Assembly: GCA_002694745.1 (NCBI GenBank)
Contig: NZMY01000014.1
Location: 62,001-126,000, forward strand
Direction: 5' to 3'
DNA from: Croceicoccus sp.
GTDB lineage: Bacteria > Pseudomonadota > Alphaproteobacteria > Sphingomonadales > Sphingomonadaceae
DNA: 64,000 nucleotides
In this document: positions 48,314-57,475 of the stretch, in pieces
Numbering within the stretch: position 1 is the first letter of the stretch
Layout: each line of letters starts with the position of its first letter
The notes under the pieces: generated by a model
Seen by the model: only the letters and a program-made list of their open reading frames with translations
The model's database searches: none
Told to the model about the DNA's origin: nothing
Position numbers and translations under genes: made by a program

Positions 48314-49452
48314 GCGCCTGCGGGTCCGGTTGCGAGGGTTTCGGGCAGCCGGATGGCGCGGCCTTCGCGTGCGGACCGGTAAATCGCCTCTATGATGCTG
48401 AGGTCGCGCCAGCCTTCCTCGCCCGAGGCGCGCGGCTGGGTGCCCGCCATGATCGCCTGCGGCAGATGATCGAGCTGCGCCGCGAACTGGTTCTTGTCCG
48501 GTGGAGGCAAGTTTATCTCCTGCGTCTGCCCGTCCCGTTCCACCCACAGCCGATGGCCGGTATAGGCGGTCGCCGGTTCGGCGCGAAGCCAGCCTTCCGT
48601 ACCGTGAAGGCGGAAGTTGTTATGGTTCGAGGAATAGGAGCTGACGCAGCTGGCCATGATGCCCGAGGGAAAGCGCAGCACGAAGTCGATCCGGTCCTCC
48701 ACGCTTGCGAAACGAGGGTCGCTGCGGTCGGTCGATTCCATGGCGGTGACCTCGACCGGTTCCTCGCCCGCCAGATAGCGTGCGGCCTGCAGGCTGTAGA
48801 TGCCGATATCCATCAGCGATCCGCCGCCCGACATCGGACGTTCCAGCCGCCATTGGTTCGGCTGCGCATAAAACCCGTGTTCCGAGGTGATGATCTGCGT
48901 CGGCCCCAGATCGCCGCTTTGCGCGAGCGCCATCGCGTGCAGATTGTGCGGTTCGAACTGCGAGCGATAGCCGATCATCAGCTTCGTGCCCGCCTTGCGG
49001 CAGGCCGCGATCATCGCCTCGCATTCGGCGGCGCTGACCGCCATCGGTTTTTCGCACATGACATGCTTGCCCGCCTGCGCCGCGCGGATCGAATATTCGG
49101 CATGCATCGCATTGGGCAGCACGACATAGACGATGTCGATGTCCGGATTGTCGCGGATGGAATCGTAATCGGCATAGCTGTAGCGGTGCGTGACAGGGAT
49201 GCCGTATTCTTCGCCGTATCGTTCCAGCTTTTCCGGCGTGCCGCTGACCAGCGCGGTCAGCCTTGCGAATTCGCAGTCGCGGAACTGCGGCATGATCTGC
49301 TGCGTCGCGTAATAGCCGAGGCCGACGATGGCATAGCCGAGCTTGCGTTGCGGCTGCGCTGCGTTCGCACGCGCCCCGCTGCCGAGGCCATAGGCCACCG
49401 CGAGACCCGCGCCCGCGCCTGCCATGATCGTACGCCGGTTTGCCGTCATCAT
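48310..49452 (-). CDS. Gfo/Idh/MocA family oxidoreductase, exported
   Basis: 380 residues. A Tat-like signal (NRRTIMAGAGAGLAVAYGLGSGARA) precedes a Rossmann fold (KLGYAIVGLGYYATQQIMPQF), and MCEKPMAVSAAECEAMI is the conserved E-K-P active-site block. The form resembles periplasmic glucose-fructose oxidoreductase, which carries its own NADP. MM at the start leaves 49452 or 49449 possible. It heads the oxidoreductase-GH3-GntP-lactonase operon: a sugar would be released, oxidised to a lactone, opened and imported as acid. That pathway is an inference from order. Confidence 0.88.
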   Translation of the reverse strand: MMTANRRTIMAGAGAGLAVAYGLGSGARANAAQPQRKLGYAIVGLGYYATQQIMPQFRDCEFARLTALVSGTPEKLERYGEEYGIPVTHRYSYADYDSIRDNPDIDIVYVVLPNAMHAEYSIRAAQAGKHVMCEKPMAVSAAECEAMIAACRKAGTKLMIGYRSQFEPHNLHAMALAQSGDLGPTQIITSEHGFYAQPNQWRLERPMSGGGSLMDIGIYSLQAARYLAGEEPVEVTAMESTDRSDPRFASVEDRIDFVLRFPSGIMASCVSSYSSNHNNFRLHGTEGWLRAEPATAYTGHRLWVERDGQTQEINLPPPDKNQFAAQLDHLPQAIMAGTQPRASGEEGWRDLSIIEAIYRSAREGRAIRLPETLATGPAGA

Positions 49453-49497
49453 CCCTCATCCCCCGCCCGCGGCCCGTTCTTGTGCGCCGTCGATTGA

Positions 49498-49511
49498 TGG
49501 TAGCGGTATCA
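49498..49511. promoter_or_regulatory. LacI-operator-like palindrome upstream of the sugar operon
   Basis: TGGTAGCGGTATCA differs at two positions from a perfect TGGTAGCGCTACCA, a pattern used by several LacI-family sugar repressors. It sits 46-59 bases before the start of the Gfo/Idh/MocA gene and resembles the site at 50977. Confidence 0.45.
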
Positions 49512-49585
49512 TGGGTTGCCGGGATTGGGAAGGCCGGGGTTGTGAAGGCCAGCCTTCCCCGCTTCGCGCCAGCTGCCTTGCGCGC

Positions 49586-50866
49586 CTATTCGGGCGGGAT
49601 ACCCGCATAGTCCGCGCCATAGACGGCATCGCGGAAACCGTGATGCAGCGCATTGTCGAACGGCACCTTTTGCGTGGCGAAGACCACCGCCATGTCCTGC
49701 GCCGGATCGACCCAGAACAGCATCGAGGGAAAGCCGTCCCAGAAGAATTCGCCGACCGTGCCGCGGTTTTCCTCCGCCGTGGCAGGCGGAGCGGTGCGCA
49801 CGAAGAAGTCGAGGCCGAAGCCGCCGCTCCCCTTGCCGGGCAGCCACATGCGGTTTTCGGTGGGGATGCGCGGGTCGAGCATGTCGGTCGACATCAGGCG
49901 GATCGTTTCGGGCTGCACGATGCGCTGGCCGTCAAGCTCGCCCTCGTTCAGCAGCATGCGGGCAAAGCGCATGTAATCGTCGACCGTGGTGACAATGCCC
50001 GCGCCGCCCATCGTCATCGGCTTGCCCGCGAAATTGGGTTCCAGCCAGATCTCGCGCGGCATGGGCTGCAGCGCGCCGCTTTCATCCGCGACATAAATGC
50101 GCGCGAGACGGTCCAGATCGCCGCTCTCGCGCTTCCACGCGCTGTCGGTCATGGCTAGCGGGGTGAAGATATTGGCCGCGACATAATCGTCGAACGCCAT
50201 GCCCGACAGCACCTCGACAAGGCGGGCCTGCACGTCGACGCTGGCGGAATAGATCCAGCGGGTGCCCGGATCAGCCAGCAGCGGCACCTGCGCCATCTTT
50301 TGCGAAAACTGCGCCAGCGTGTTGTCGGGCGAAAGCGGCTGCAGCTGCGCCCAGACGACATCGGCCGGTTCCTCCGACCCGCCATAGGTAAAGCCCGCCG
50401 TGTGGCGCAGCACGTCGCGCACGGTGGGCGGGCGTAAGGGATCGCGCAGCACCGGCTGGCCGTCGGGGCCAAGCCCGGTCGCGACCTTCAGATCCTTGTA
50501 TTCCGGCAGGTGCCAGTAGAGCGGGTCGTCGAGCCCGAACTTGCCCTGTTCCCACAATTGCATCAGCGCGATGCCGGTCACCGGCTTGGTCATCGAGAAT
50601 ATCTGCACCAGCGTGTCGCGCGCGAACGGGCGTTCGTCCTCTCGCGAGGCGAGCCCGGCGCTGTCGAAGCAGACCTCGCGTCCGTCCTTCCAGACAAGGG
50701 CGGAGGCCCCGACTGTCCGGCCCTGCGCCACCGCGCTGTCGAGGAAGCTGCCGATCGCGGCGCAATCCGGTGCGTAGCTGCGATCCGCCATATCGTTTGC
50801 AGCCGGCAGCGTCGCGCAGCCGGCCAGCGCGAGCGCGCCCGCCGATGCCAGTGCCTGTTTCATCAT
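49586..50866 (-). CDS. Serine hydrolase lipoprotein, class C beta-lactamase-like
   Basis: 426 residues, with a lipoprotein signal whose lipobox is ALAGC (Cys17). The nucleophile is Ser91 in FSMTKPV (S-x-x-K), Tyr is in WIYSASVDVQA and the third motif appears as part of the GGFGLDF region. It lacks the extra C-terminal domain of its relatives at 36859 and 40828. EstB-like esterase or transacylase activity is likely; the substrate is unknown. It is transcribed toward the sugar operon but about 130 bases upstream of it, with an operator-like site between. Confidence 0.83.
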   Translation of the reverse strand: MMKQALASAGALALAGCATLPAANDMADRSYAPDCAAIGSFLDSAVAQGRTVGASALVWKDGREVCFDSAGLASREDERPFARDTLVQIFSMTKPVTGIALMQLWEQGKFGLDDPLYWHLPEYKDLKVATGLGPDGQPVLRDPLRPPTVRDVLRHTAGFTYGGSEEPADVVWAQLQPLSPDNTLAQFSQKMAQVPLLADPGTRWIYSASVDVQARLVEVLSGMAFDDYVAANIFTPLAMTDSAWKRESGDLDRLARIYVADESGALQPMPREIWLEPNFAGKPMTMGGAGIVTTVDDYMRFARMLLNEGELDGQRIVQPETIRLMSTDMLDPRIPTENRMWLPGKGSGGFGLDFFVRTAPPATAEENRGTVGEFFWDGFPSMLFWVDPAQDMAVVFATQKVPFDNALHHGFRDAVYGADYAGIPPE

Positions 50867-50976
50867 AGATCTGTCTCCCCACCCGAATCCGGCCGATCAC
50901 GGCCCATCAGTCGCTACGCCGATCCCATGCTGGAACCTTGACGCGGCGGTATCTGTAACCCGCTTGCAGCGATAAA

Positions 50977-50990
50977 TGGTAGCGCTAACT
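50977..50990. promoter_or_regulatory. LacI-operator-like palindrome upstream of the PA14-GH3 gene
   Basis: TGGTAGCGCTAACT has TAGCGCTA at its centre, very like operators of LacI-family regulators in Caulobacter (xylose) and sphingomonads. It lies about 80-95 bases before the GH3 start and between two divergent genes. Confidence 0.55.
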
Positions 50991-51071
50991 ATTGACCCCC
51001 CGGGCGCTGCAAGGCACTGATCGCTTGAAGAATGAGCGGCGGCATCAAGACCGCCCATGGAGAGAGCCCCC

Positions 51072-53771
51072 GTGAAGCATCGTTTCAAGACTTTCGCCGT
51101 CCCCGTGATCCTGACGCTGACCACGGCGCTGACCACGGGCTGCGCGTCCACCGCCTCGCAGCCGCCTGCCGCCACCGCATCGGCCCCCACGGAAGACGCG
51201 GCCGGATACGCGGCCTATCTCGACACGTCGCTCGATTTCGAGACGCGGGCCAGGGATCTCGTTTCGCGCATGACGCTGGAGGAGAAGGCGAGGCAGGCGG
51301 GGCATACCGCGCCCGCGATCCCGCGGCTGAAGGTGCCGGGCTATAACTGGTGGAACGAGGGGCTGCACGGCGTCGCGCGCGCGGGCGTCGCCACCGTGCT
51401 CCCGCAGGCCATCGGCATGGCGGCGACATGGGACACCGAACGGATGCACGAAAGCGCGACCGTCATTTCCGACGAGTTCCGCGCCAAATATCTCGACACG
51501 CTGCAGCCCGACGGGTCGAGCGGGTTCTACCAGGGGCTGACCGTGTGGTCGCCCAACATCAACATCTTCCGCGATCCGCGCTGGGGCCGGGGGCAGGAAA
51601 CCTATGGCGAGGATCCGGTGCTGACCGGCGCCATCGCCAATGCCTTCATCGGCGGGCTGCAGGGCGACGATCCGAAATATTACAAGACCATCGCCACGTC
51701 GAAGCATTACGCGGTGCATTCGGGGCCGGAACAGGGCCGCCATCAGCAGGATTTCCACCCGACCGCAAAGGATCTGGAAGAAACCTATCTTCCCGCGTTT
51801 CGCACCACCGTGATCGACGGAGAGGTCGGTTCGATCATGTGCGCCTATAACGCGCTCTACGGTATTCCCGCCTGCGCCAGCGACTTCCTGATGGAGGAGC
51901 GGCTGCGGCAGGACTGGGGCTTTGACGGCTATGTCGTGACCGATTGCGGCGGCGCGGCCAATATCTACCGCGACGATGCGCTGGCTTATGAGCGGGACCG
52001 CGTGAAGGGCGTCGCGCTGGGTTTCAAGGCGGGCATGGATGTCATCTGCGGCGATTACCGCGACGGGCTGAACACCGAGCCGGAGCAGATCGTCGAGGGC
52101 GTGCAGACCGGCGTGCTGCCGGAGGACGTGCTGGACCGCGCGCTGGTGCGCCTGTTTACCGCGCGCATGCAGCTGGGCATGTTCGATCCCTATGAAACGC
52201 TGCCCTGGGCGGACATCACCGCGCAGGATTTCGACACGCCGGAACACCGTGCCAAATCGCTGGAGATGGCGAAGGCCTCGATGGTGCTGCTGAAGAACGA
52301 GGGGAACCTGCTGCCGCTGAAATCCGCGCCGCGCCGGATCGCGGTGGTGGGACCGAACGCGGACAGTTTCGACACGCTGGTCGGCAATTACTATGGGACG
52401 CCCAGCGATCCGGTGACCGTGCTCGACGGGCTGCGGGCGCGTTTTCCCGACAGCCGGATCGACTATGTGCAGGGCACCGGCCTGATCGGCGCGCCCGAAT
52501 CCGATGTCGATGCCTCGGTCCTGTGCGCCGATGCGGCGTGCACGCGGCCGGGCCTGACGGCGGAGCATTTCGACAACCGCGAACTGCAAGGCACGCCGAC
52601 CGAGACCACGGTCGAGGAGCGGCCCTATGTCCAGTGGCGCAGCGACGGGCGCGAGACGTCGATCCGCTGGACCGGCTTCATCAAGGCGCCCGAGACGGGG
52701 ACCTATAATTTCCGCTTCGCGTCCGAGAACGGTTACCGCGTCTATGTCGATGGCAAGCCGGTGGTCGAGGAATGGGGCGTGGGCGATGCGCCCTCGATCA
52801 TGTCGGGCACGACCACGCTGGAGGCCGGGAAGATCTATCCGATCCGGGTCGAGGCATGGCAGCGCGGGCAGCGCGGCGAGCAGTTCCTTGTCTGGAACCG
52901 ACCCGACGACACCGGCGCGCGCGCGGTCGAGGCGGCGCGGGATGCCGATCTGGTGATCTTCGTCGGCGGGCTGTCGGCGCGGATCGAGGGCGAGGAGATG
53001 AAGGTCGAGGCCGACGGCTTCGTGGGTGGCGACCGCACCAAGATCGACCTGCCGGCCCCGCAGCAGGCGTTGCTGAAACAGGTGCATGCGACCGGCAAGC
53101 CGATGGTCCTCGTCCTGATGAACGGCAGCGCGCTGGCGGTGAACTGGGCGGACCAGAACGTGCCCGCCATCGTCGAGGCATGGTATCCCGGCGGCAGCGG
53201 CGGTCACGCGGTGGCGCAGCTGATCGCGGGCGATTACAGCCCCGCCGGACGCCTGCCGGTCACCTTCTATCGCGGGGTGGACGATCTGCCGGGCTTTACC
53301 GATTATTCGATGCGCAACCGCACCTATAAATATCACACGGGCGAGGTGCTCTATCCGTTCGGGCATGGGTTGGCCTACACCAGCTTTGCCTATTCGGATC
53401 CGCAGGTTGTGGTGAACGCCGACGGCACGGTGACCGTCACGGTCGATGTCGCCAATACCGGCGCGATGGACAGCGACGAGGTGGTGCAGCTTTATCTGTC
53501 GCGTCCCGACCAGCCCGACCAGCCGATCCGTTCGCTGGCCGCCTTCGACCGCATCAGCCTTGCGCAGGGCGAGAAGCGCAGCGTGACCTTCACGCTGGAC
53601 GAGCGCGCGCTGAGCACCGTCGATGCGCAGGGCGTGCGTGCCGTTCGGCCCGGACAGGTCGATGTGTGGGTCGGCGGCGGACAGCCGGTGTCGAGGCCGG
53701 GGCTGCAGGCCGCGCCGGGCGTCCGGGCCGGTTTCCGGATTGCCGGTGACGTGAAGGTGCTGCCGAAATAG
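51072..53771 (+). CDS. GH3 glycosidase with PA14 insertion (beta-glucosidase/beta-xylosidase type), lipoprotein
   Basis: 899 residues from GTG 51072, preferred because GGAGAGA lies about seven bases upstream; ATG 51057 would add five residues. The N-terminal signal ends in a lipobox-like LTTGC. Nucleophile Asp is in GYVVTDCGGAANI; the WWNEGLHGVARAG and YGEDPVLTGAIANAFIGGLQ blocks resemble bacterial beta-xylosidases and beta-glucosidases. A PA14 domain (about residues 495-620, WTGFIKAPETGTYNFRFASENGYRVYV) is inserted in the second domain and may bind sugar. A fibronectin-like domain closes it. A LacI-type palindrome lies upstream. Confidence 0.9.
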   Translation: MKHRFKTFAVPVILTLTTALTTGCASTASQPPAATASAPTEDAAGYAAYLDTSLDFETRARDLVSRMTLEEKARQAGHTAPAIPRLKVPGYNWWNEGLHGVARAGVATVLPQAIGMAATWDTERMHESATVISDEFRAKYLDTLQPDGSSGFYQGLTVWSPNINIFRDPRWGRGQETYGEDPVLTGAIANAFIGGLQGDDPKYYKTIATSKHYAVHSGPEQGRHQQDFHPTAKDLEETYLPAFRTTVIDGEVGSIMCAYNALYGIPACASDFLMEERLRQDWGFDGYVVTDCGGAANIYRDDALAYERDRVKGVALGFKAGMDVICGDYRDGLNTEPEQIVEGVQTGVLPEDVLDRALVRLFTARMQLGMFDPYETLPWADITAQDFDTPEHRAKSLEMAKASMVLLKNEGNLLPLKSAPRRIAVVGPNADSFDTLVGNYYGTPSDPVTVLDGLRARFPDSRIDYVQGTGLIGAPESDVDASVLCADAACTRPGLTAEHFDNRELQGTPTETTVEERPYVQWRSDGRETSIRWTGFIKAPETGTYNFRFASENGYRVYVDGKPVVEEWGVGDAPSIMSGTTTLEAGKIYPIRVEAWQRGQRGEQFLVWNRPDDTGARAVEAARDADLVIFVGGLSARIEGEEMKVEADGFVGGDRTKIDLPAPQQALLKQVHATGKPMVLVLMNGSALAVNWADQNVPAIVEAWYPGGSGGHAVAQLIAGDYSPAGRLPVTFYRGVDDLPGFTDYSMRNRTYKYHTGEVLYPFGHGLAYTSFAYSDPQVVVNADGTVTVTVDVANTGAMDSDEVVQLYLSRPDQPDQPIRSLAAFDRISLAQGEKRSVTFTLDERALSTVDAQGVRAVRPGQVDVWVGGGQPVSRPGLQAAPGVRAGFRIAGDVKVLPK

Positions 53772-53895
53772 GGCGATCCGTTCCGATCCCGGCGCGCGCG
53801 GCGGTGCCGCCGATTTGCGGCCAAGCTATTGATGGGCTTTTAAAAATCCGTCAAAGTTTCTAGGTTGCGCGCGTCACCGGAAAGGATTTGCCCGC

Positions 53896-55740
53896 ATGTA
53901 TCGTCTGCTTCCCGTCCTCCTTCTCGCCGGCTGCGCCGCACAGACGGAGGGCGTGCCCGCGGCTCCACCGGTGCAGGGCGCGCCATCGCAGACGGGGGGC
54001 ACCGCGCAATCGACTGCGCAGCAGGATGCGCGCCTGCTGAATTTCCTCGACGCGGCCTTCGATGCGCAGGTGGCGCTCAGCCCGGAATCGCTGACCAGCC
54101 TGGGGTCGAAGCAGGATTACGGGAAGCTCGACGATTACACGCTGGAGGCGGAGGCGCGCTCGCTCGCGCTGGCCGAGCGGCAGCTGGCCGAGATGCGCGC
54201 GCAGTTCGATCCCGCGACCCTGGGGCCTTCGGCGCGGCTCAGCTATGAACTCTTCGAACGGCAGGTGGAGCGCGAGCGCGAGGGCGCGCGGTTCAGCGCC
54301 TATGCGTTCCCGGTGTCGACCAATGGCACCCCGGCGGGCGAGATACCCGTGTTCCTCATCAACCAGCACAAGATCGACAGCAGCGCCGATGCCGAGGCCT
54401 ATATCGCCCGGCTGCGCGACAGCCAGCGCGTGATGAACGAGACGGTGGCGGTGATGCGGCAGCAGGCCGCGATGGGCATCGTGCCGCCCGAAATGGTCTT
54501 TGAACCCGCGACCGCCGATGCGCGCAGCATCCTGCAAGGCGCGCCTTTCACCGCGGGCGAGGACAATCCGCTGTGGGCCGATTTTCAGGAAAAGGTGAAC
54601 GCGCTGGCGATTGCCGACGCGGAAAAGACCCGGCTGCTGAACGAGGGGCGCGCCGCGCTGGTCGGGCCGTTCCGCAGCGGGGTGGACACGCTGATCGCTG
54701 GCATCGCGGCGGTCCAGCCGCAGGCCAGGGGCAATGACGGGGCGTGGAGCCTGCCCGACGGCGATGCGTATTACGCCAACCGGCTGGCAGACTGGACCAC
54801 CACCGACCTTACCGCCGACCAGATCCACGCCATCGGGCTGGAGCAGGTCGCGGCGATCCGCGCGGAGATGGAGGCGGTGAAGCGGGAGATCGGCTTTACC
54901 GGCACGCTGGAGGAATTCTTCACCGCGCTGCGCAGCGATCCGGCCTATAAATATCCCGACACCGCCGAGGGGCGCGAGAATTATCTTGAGGAAGCGCGCA
55001 CGCTGATCGCGAACGTGATGGCCAAGGCCCCGCAATATTTCGAGCGCCTGCCCAAGGCCGCGCTGGAAGTGCGCGCGGTCGAGCCGTTCCGCGAGGATAC
55101 GGCGTCGGTCGCCTTCTACAACCGGCCTGCGCCCGATGGATCGCGGCCCGGCATCTTCTATGTCAATCTGGCCGACATGAACCAGGTCAACCGCGTGCAG
55201 ACCGACGCCATCGCCGCGCATGAAGGCGCGCCCGGCCACCATTTCCAGATCGCCCGCGCGCAGGAACTGGAAGGCCTGCCCAAGTTCCGCCGCTTTGGCG
55301 GGTACGGCGCCTATTCCGAGGGGTGGGGCCTGTATTCCGAACGGCTGGCGGACGAGATGGGCGTCTATACCACGCCCGAGCAGCGTTTCGGCATGCTGTC
55401 GCTGCAGATATGGCGGGCGATCCGCCTCGTGCTCGACACCGGCATTCATTCCAAGCGCTGGTCGCGTGAGCGGGCCATCGACTATTTCCGCGCGAACTCG
55501 CCCAATTCGGAGCGGGACATCAGGAAGGAAGTCGACCGCTACATCAACAATCCGGGGCAGGCGACCAGCTATATGATCGGCCAGCTGAAGATCGCGGAAC
55601 TGCGCGCACGGGCCGAGCGCGAGCTGGGGCCGGATTTCGACATCCGCGCCTTTCACGAGGCGGTGCTGGGGCAGGGCGCGCTGCCGCTGGACGCATTGGA
55701 GCGGCAGGTCGATGCCTATATCGCCCGGGCCAGGGGTTGA
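53896..55740 (+). CDS. DUF885 family lipoprotein, probable zinc metallopeptidase
   Basis: 614 residues with a lipoprotein signal (MYRLLPVLLLAGC). DUF885 proteins are helical M3/M32-like peptidases; the zinc motif is AAHEGAPGHHFQ (about residues 442-451, an HExxx-HH variant), followed by the second ligand region YGAYSEGWGLYSERLADEMG. Probably periplasmic, acting on peptides of unknown sequence. It lies downstream of the GH3 gene but about 120 bases away, so it may have its own promoter. Confidence 0.87.
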   Translation: MYRLLPVLLLAGCAAQTEGVPAAPPVQGAPSQTGGTAQSTAQQDARLLNFLDAAFDAQVALSPESLTSLGSKQDYGKLDDYTLEAEARSLALAERQLAEMRAQFDPATLGPSARLSYELFERQVEREREGARFSAYAFPVSTNGTPAGEIPVFLINQHKIDSSADAEAYIARLRDSQRVMNETVAVMRQQAAMGIVPPEMVFEPATADARSILQGAPFTAGEDNPLWADFQEKVNALAIADAEKTRLLNEGRAALVGPFRSGVDTLIAGIAAVQPQARGNDGAWSLPDGDAYYANRLADWTTTDLTADQIHAIGLEQVAAIRAEMEAVKREIGFTGTLEEFFTALRSDPAYKYPDTAEGRENYLEEARTLIANVMAKAPQYFERLPKAALEVRAVEPFREDTASVAFYNRPAPDGSRPGIFYVNLADMNQVNRVQTDAIAAHEGAPGHHFQIARAQELEGLPKFRRFGGYGAYSEGWGLYSERLADEMGVYTTPEQRFGMLSLQIWRAIRLVLDTGIHSKRWSRERAIDYFRANSPNSERDIRKEVDRYINNPGQATSYMIGQLKIAELRARAERELGPDFDIRAFHEAVLGQGALPLDALERQVDAYIARARG

Positions 55741-55842
55741 CCCCGCGCCGCCGAAGAACGCAGCGGTGATCCGGCGCCACGCCGTGCGCAGGACGGGCCC
55801 CGGCACGGCCCCCGGTATGGCCCCCGGTACGGCAAAGCCGTG

Positions 55843-56136
55843 ATGGGGATGTTCGAGCATTTGGCTATCGCCGTGGTGCTGCAATTCGCGATCGCGCGGC
55901 TGACGCGCAGCTGGTGGCTGGGCGCGGGGATCGCGTCGGCCTATTTCGTCGGCCGCGAAATCGCGCAGGCGGAGTATCGCTGGATCGAGCTATATGGCGG
56001 CGGGCTTCGGGCGGACATGCCTTGGTGGGGCCCGTTCGACCTTCGGGTGTGGACCACCGCCGATCAATGGCTGGACTGGATTGGACCGGTGGCCGCGACG
56101 AACCTGATCGCATGGGTGATGCACCGGCGCGGTTGA
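55843..56136 (+). CDS. Small putative membrane protein, unknown
   Basis: 97 residues from ATG 55843 (GTG 55840 and ATG 55849 are close alternatives). Hydrophobic segments at the N-terminus (HLAIAVVLQFAIARL, WLGAGIASAYFVG) and C-terminus (WIGPVAATNLIAWVM) flank a polar loop rich in Trp (MPWWGPFDLRVWTTADQWLDW). No family recognised. It converges with the outer-membrane protein gene of the Fap-like cluster, with 15 bases between the stops. Confidence 0.6.
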   Translation: MGMFEHLAIAVVLQFAIARLTRSWWLGAGIASAYFVGREIAQAEYRWIELYGGGLRADMPWWGPFDLRVWTTADQWLDWIGPVAATNLIAWVMHRRG

Positions 56137-56151
56137 AACCGATCCGCCCCT

Positions 56152-57441
56152 TCAGAACGCGAATGGTACGCGCAGCGTGGTGCGAAGGTCGGGCGCGTCT
56201 TCGGTCGCGCCGACTTCCACGGCCCAGTTGACGCTGATCCGGTCGGTCGCGCGATAGGTGATGCCGAACAGCAGCCGCCCCAGCTGAAGATCGCGCGACA
56301 CGGTGTCGCGCACGTCGGGCCAGCTGGGCGTGGGGTCGAGCAGGCTGGTGGTCGTCCTTGTGCCAAAGGCCCATGTGTGGGCGTAGCCCAGGTTCACGCT
56401 GGTGCGCTGGTTGAACGAGATGCCGATGCCCGCCGATGCCGCGATGGAATCGCCCGGATCGACATAGGAAATCCGCACCGGCGGGATCACTGTGTCCACC
56501 GACCGTCCGAAGTTGAAATTATAGCCGAGCGTGCCGAACAGCACGACCGGATCGCTGGGCAGGATCGCGGTCACGCTGGGCGACAGCGCGAAGAAGCCCG
56601 CGCCCGTCGCGGCCTTGAGCGCGCGGCCCAGATCGTCGCGCGGAACGTCGAAAGGATCGGATCCGGTTGGGATCACGCCCTGCAGGTTCGCCAGCACATA
56701 AGGCGCCCCGTCGCGCCCGTCGATGATCTGGTAGCGCGCCGTGAGTTCGAGATCGCCGATGCCGTTACCCTTGACCGAATTGTTGATGGTCGCCGCCTCG
56801 TCATTGTTGGTGCTGCCCGCGATGGGCGCCACGATCGAGGTGTCGCTGCGATAGATGAACGGCAGGCGCGCGCCGATCTCGATACGGTCCGCAAGGCCAT
56901 AGCGCAGGCCGAGGCTGCCGGTCAGTATGTCCTGACGGCTCTCGTTGATGTCGAACACGCCGATCAGCACCGCCTCGACCAGTTCGACGCCGCGGAACAC
57001 CGCGCGGTTGCGGTCGGCGCGGGCGTAATCGAACTGCGCTTCGGCGATCAGCCGCCCGGTGGGGGTGACCACGCTGCTCTGGTTGTCGAGCACCGCGATC
57101 TCGATCGGGCGGTCGTCATCCTCGGGCGCGACGCCGACGCGTTGCAGGGGGACGGTTTCGTTGGGGGCGGACGCGGCCACCGCGGTTTCGGCGGGCGATG
57201 ACGGGACGGCTGATGGGGCGGCGGGGGAAGCGGCGGCGACGGCGGGCGCGGCGCTGTCGAGGCGGCGGCGCAGTTCTGCGATCTCCTCGCGTTGGCGGTC
57301 GAGTTGTTCCTGTTGTTGGCGGATCATCTCCATCGCCCGGTCGAGCTCCGCGCGAATGTCCTCGCCGGGTTGCTGCGCGTGGGCGGCGGTGCCGAGCATG
57401 GTGCTTGCCATTATTGCCGCGATATTCGCCTTTGCCGACAT
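56152..57441 (-). CDS. Outer-membrane beta-barrel with N-terminal coiled coil, FapF-like
   Basis: 429 residues. Signal peptide (ANIAAIMASTMLGTAAHA), then a predicted coiled coil at about 28-65 (LDRAMEMIRQQQEQLDRQREE onward), an Ala/Pro/Ser linker of about 35 residues, and a barrel from about 105 to the terminal Phe (...TLRVPFAF, a typical outer-membrane protein end). FapF of Pseudomonas, the trimeric channel that secretes Fap amyloid, has exactly this order: coiled coil, linker/plug, barrel. Other transporter-type barrels could look similar, but the neighbouring C39 lipoprotein and repeat proteins support FapF. Last gene of the operon, 34 bases after the preceding one. Confidence 0.68.
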   Translation of the reverse strand: MSAKANIAAIMASTMLGTAAHAQQPGEDIRAELDRAMEMIRQQQEQLDRQREEIAELRRRLDSAAPAVAAASPAAPSAVPSSPAETAVAASAPNETVPLQRVGVAPEDDDRPIEIAVLDNQSSVVTPTGRLIAEAQFDYARADRNRAVFRGVELVEAVLIGVFDINESRQDILTGSLGLRYGLADRIEIGARLPFIYRSDTSIVAPIAGSTNNDEAATINNSVKGNGIGDLELTARYQIIDGRDGAPYVLANLQGVIPTGSDPFDVPRDDLGRALKAATGAGFFALSPSVTAILPSDPVVLFGTLGYNFNFGRSVDTVIPPVRISYVDPGDSIAASAGIGISFNQRTSVNLGYAHTWAFGTRTTTSLLDPTPSWPDVRDTVSRDLQLGRLLFGITYRATDRISVNWAVEVGATEDAPDLRTTLRVPFAF

Positions 57442-57475
57442 GTCCCCCCCTTTTGCATCCGGACGCTCCGTCCGA

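Noticed and set aside
49586-50866. Antibiotic-resistance beta-lactamase
   Set aside because: The S-x-x-K fold is shared by esterases and D-aminopeptidases; architecture and context do not support resistance.
51045-53366. 773-codon minus-strand frame opposite the PA14-GH3 gene
   Set aside because: Shadow of the glycosidase gene with no recognisable domain; the plus-strand protein shows a full GH3 architecture.
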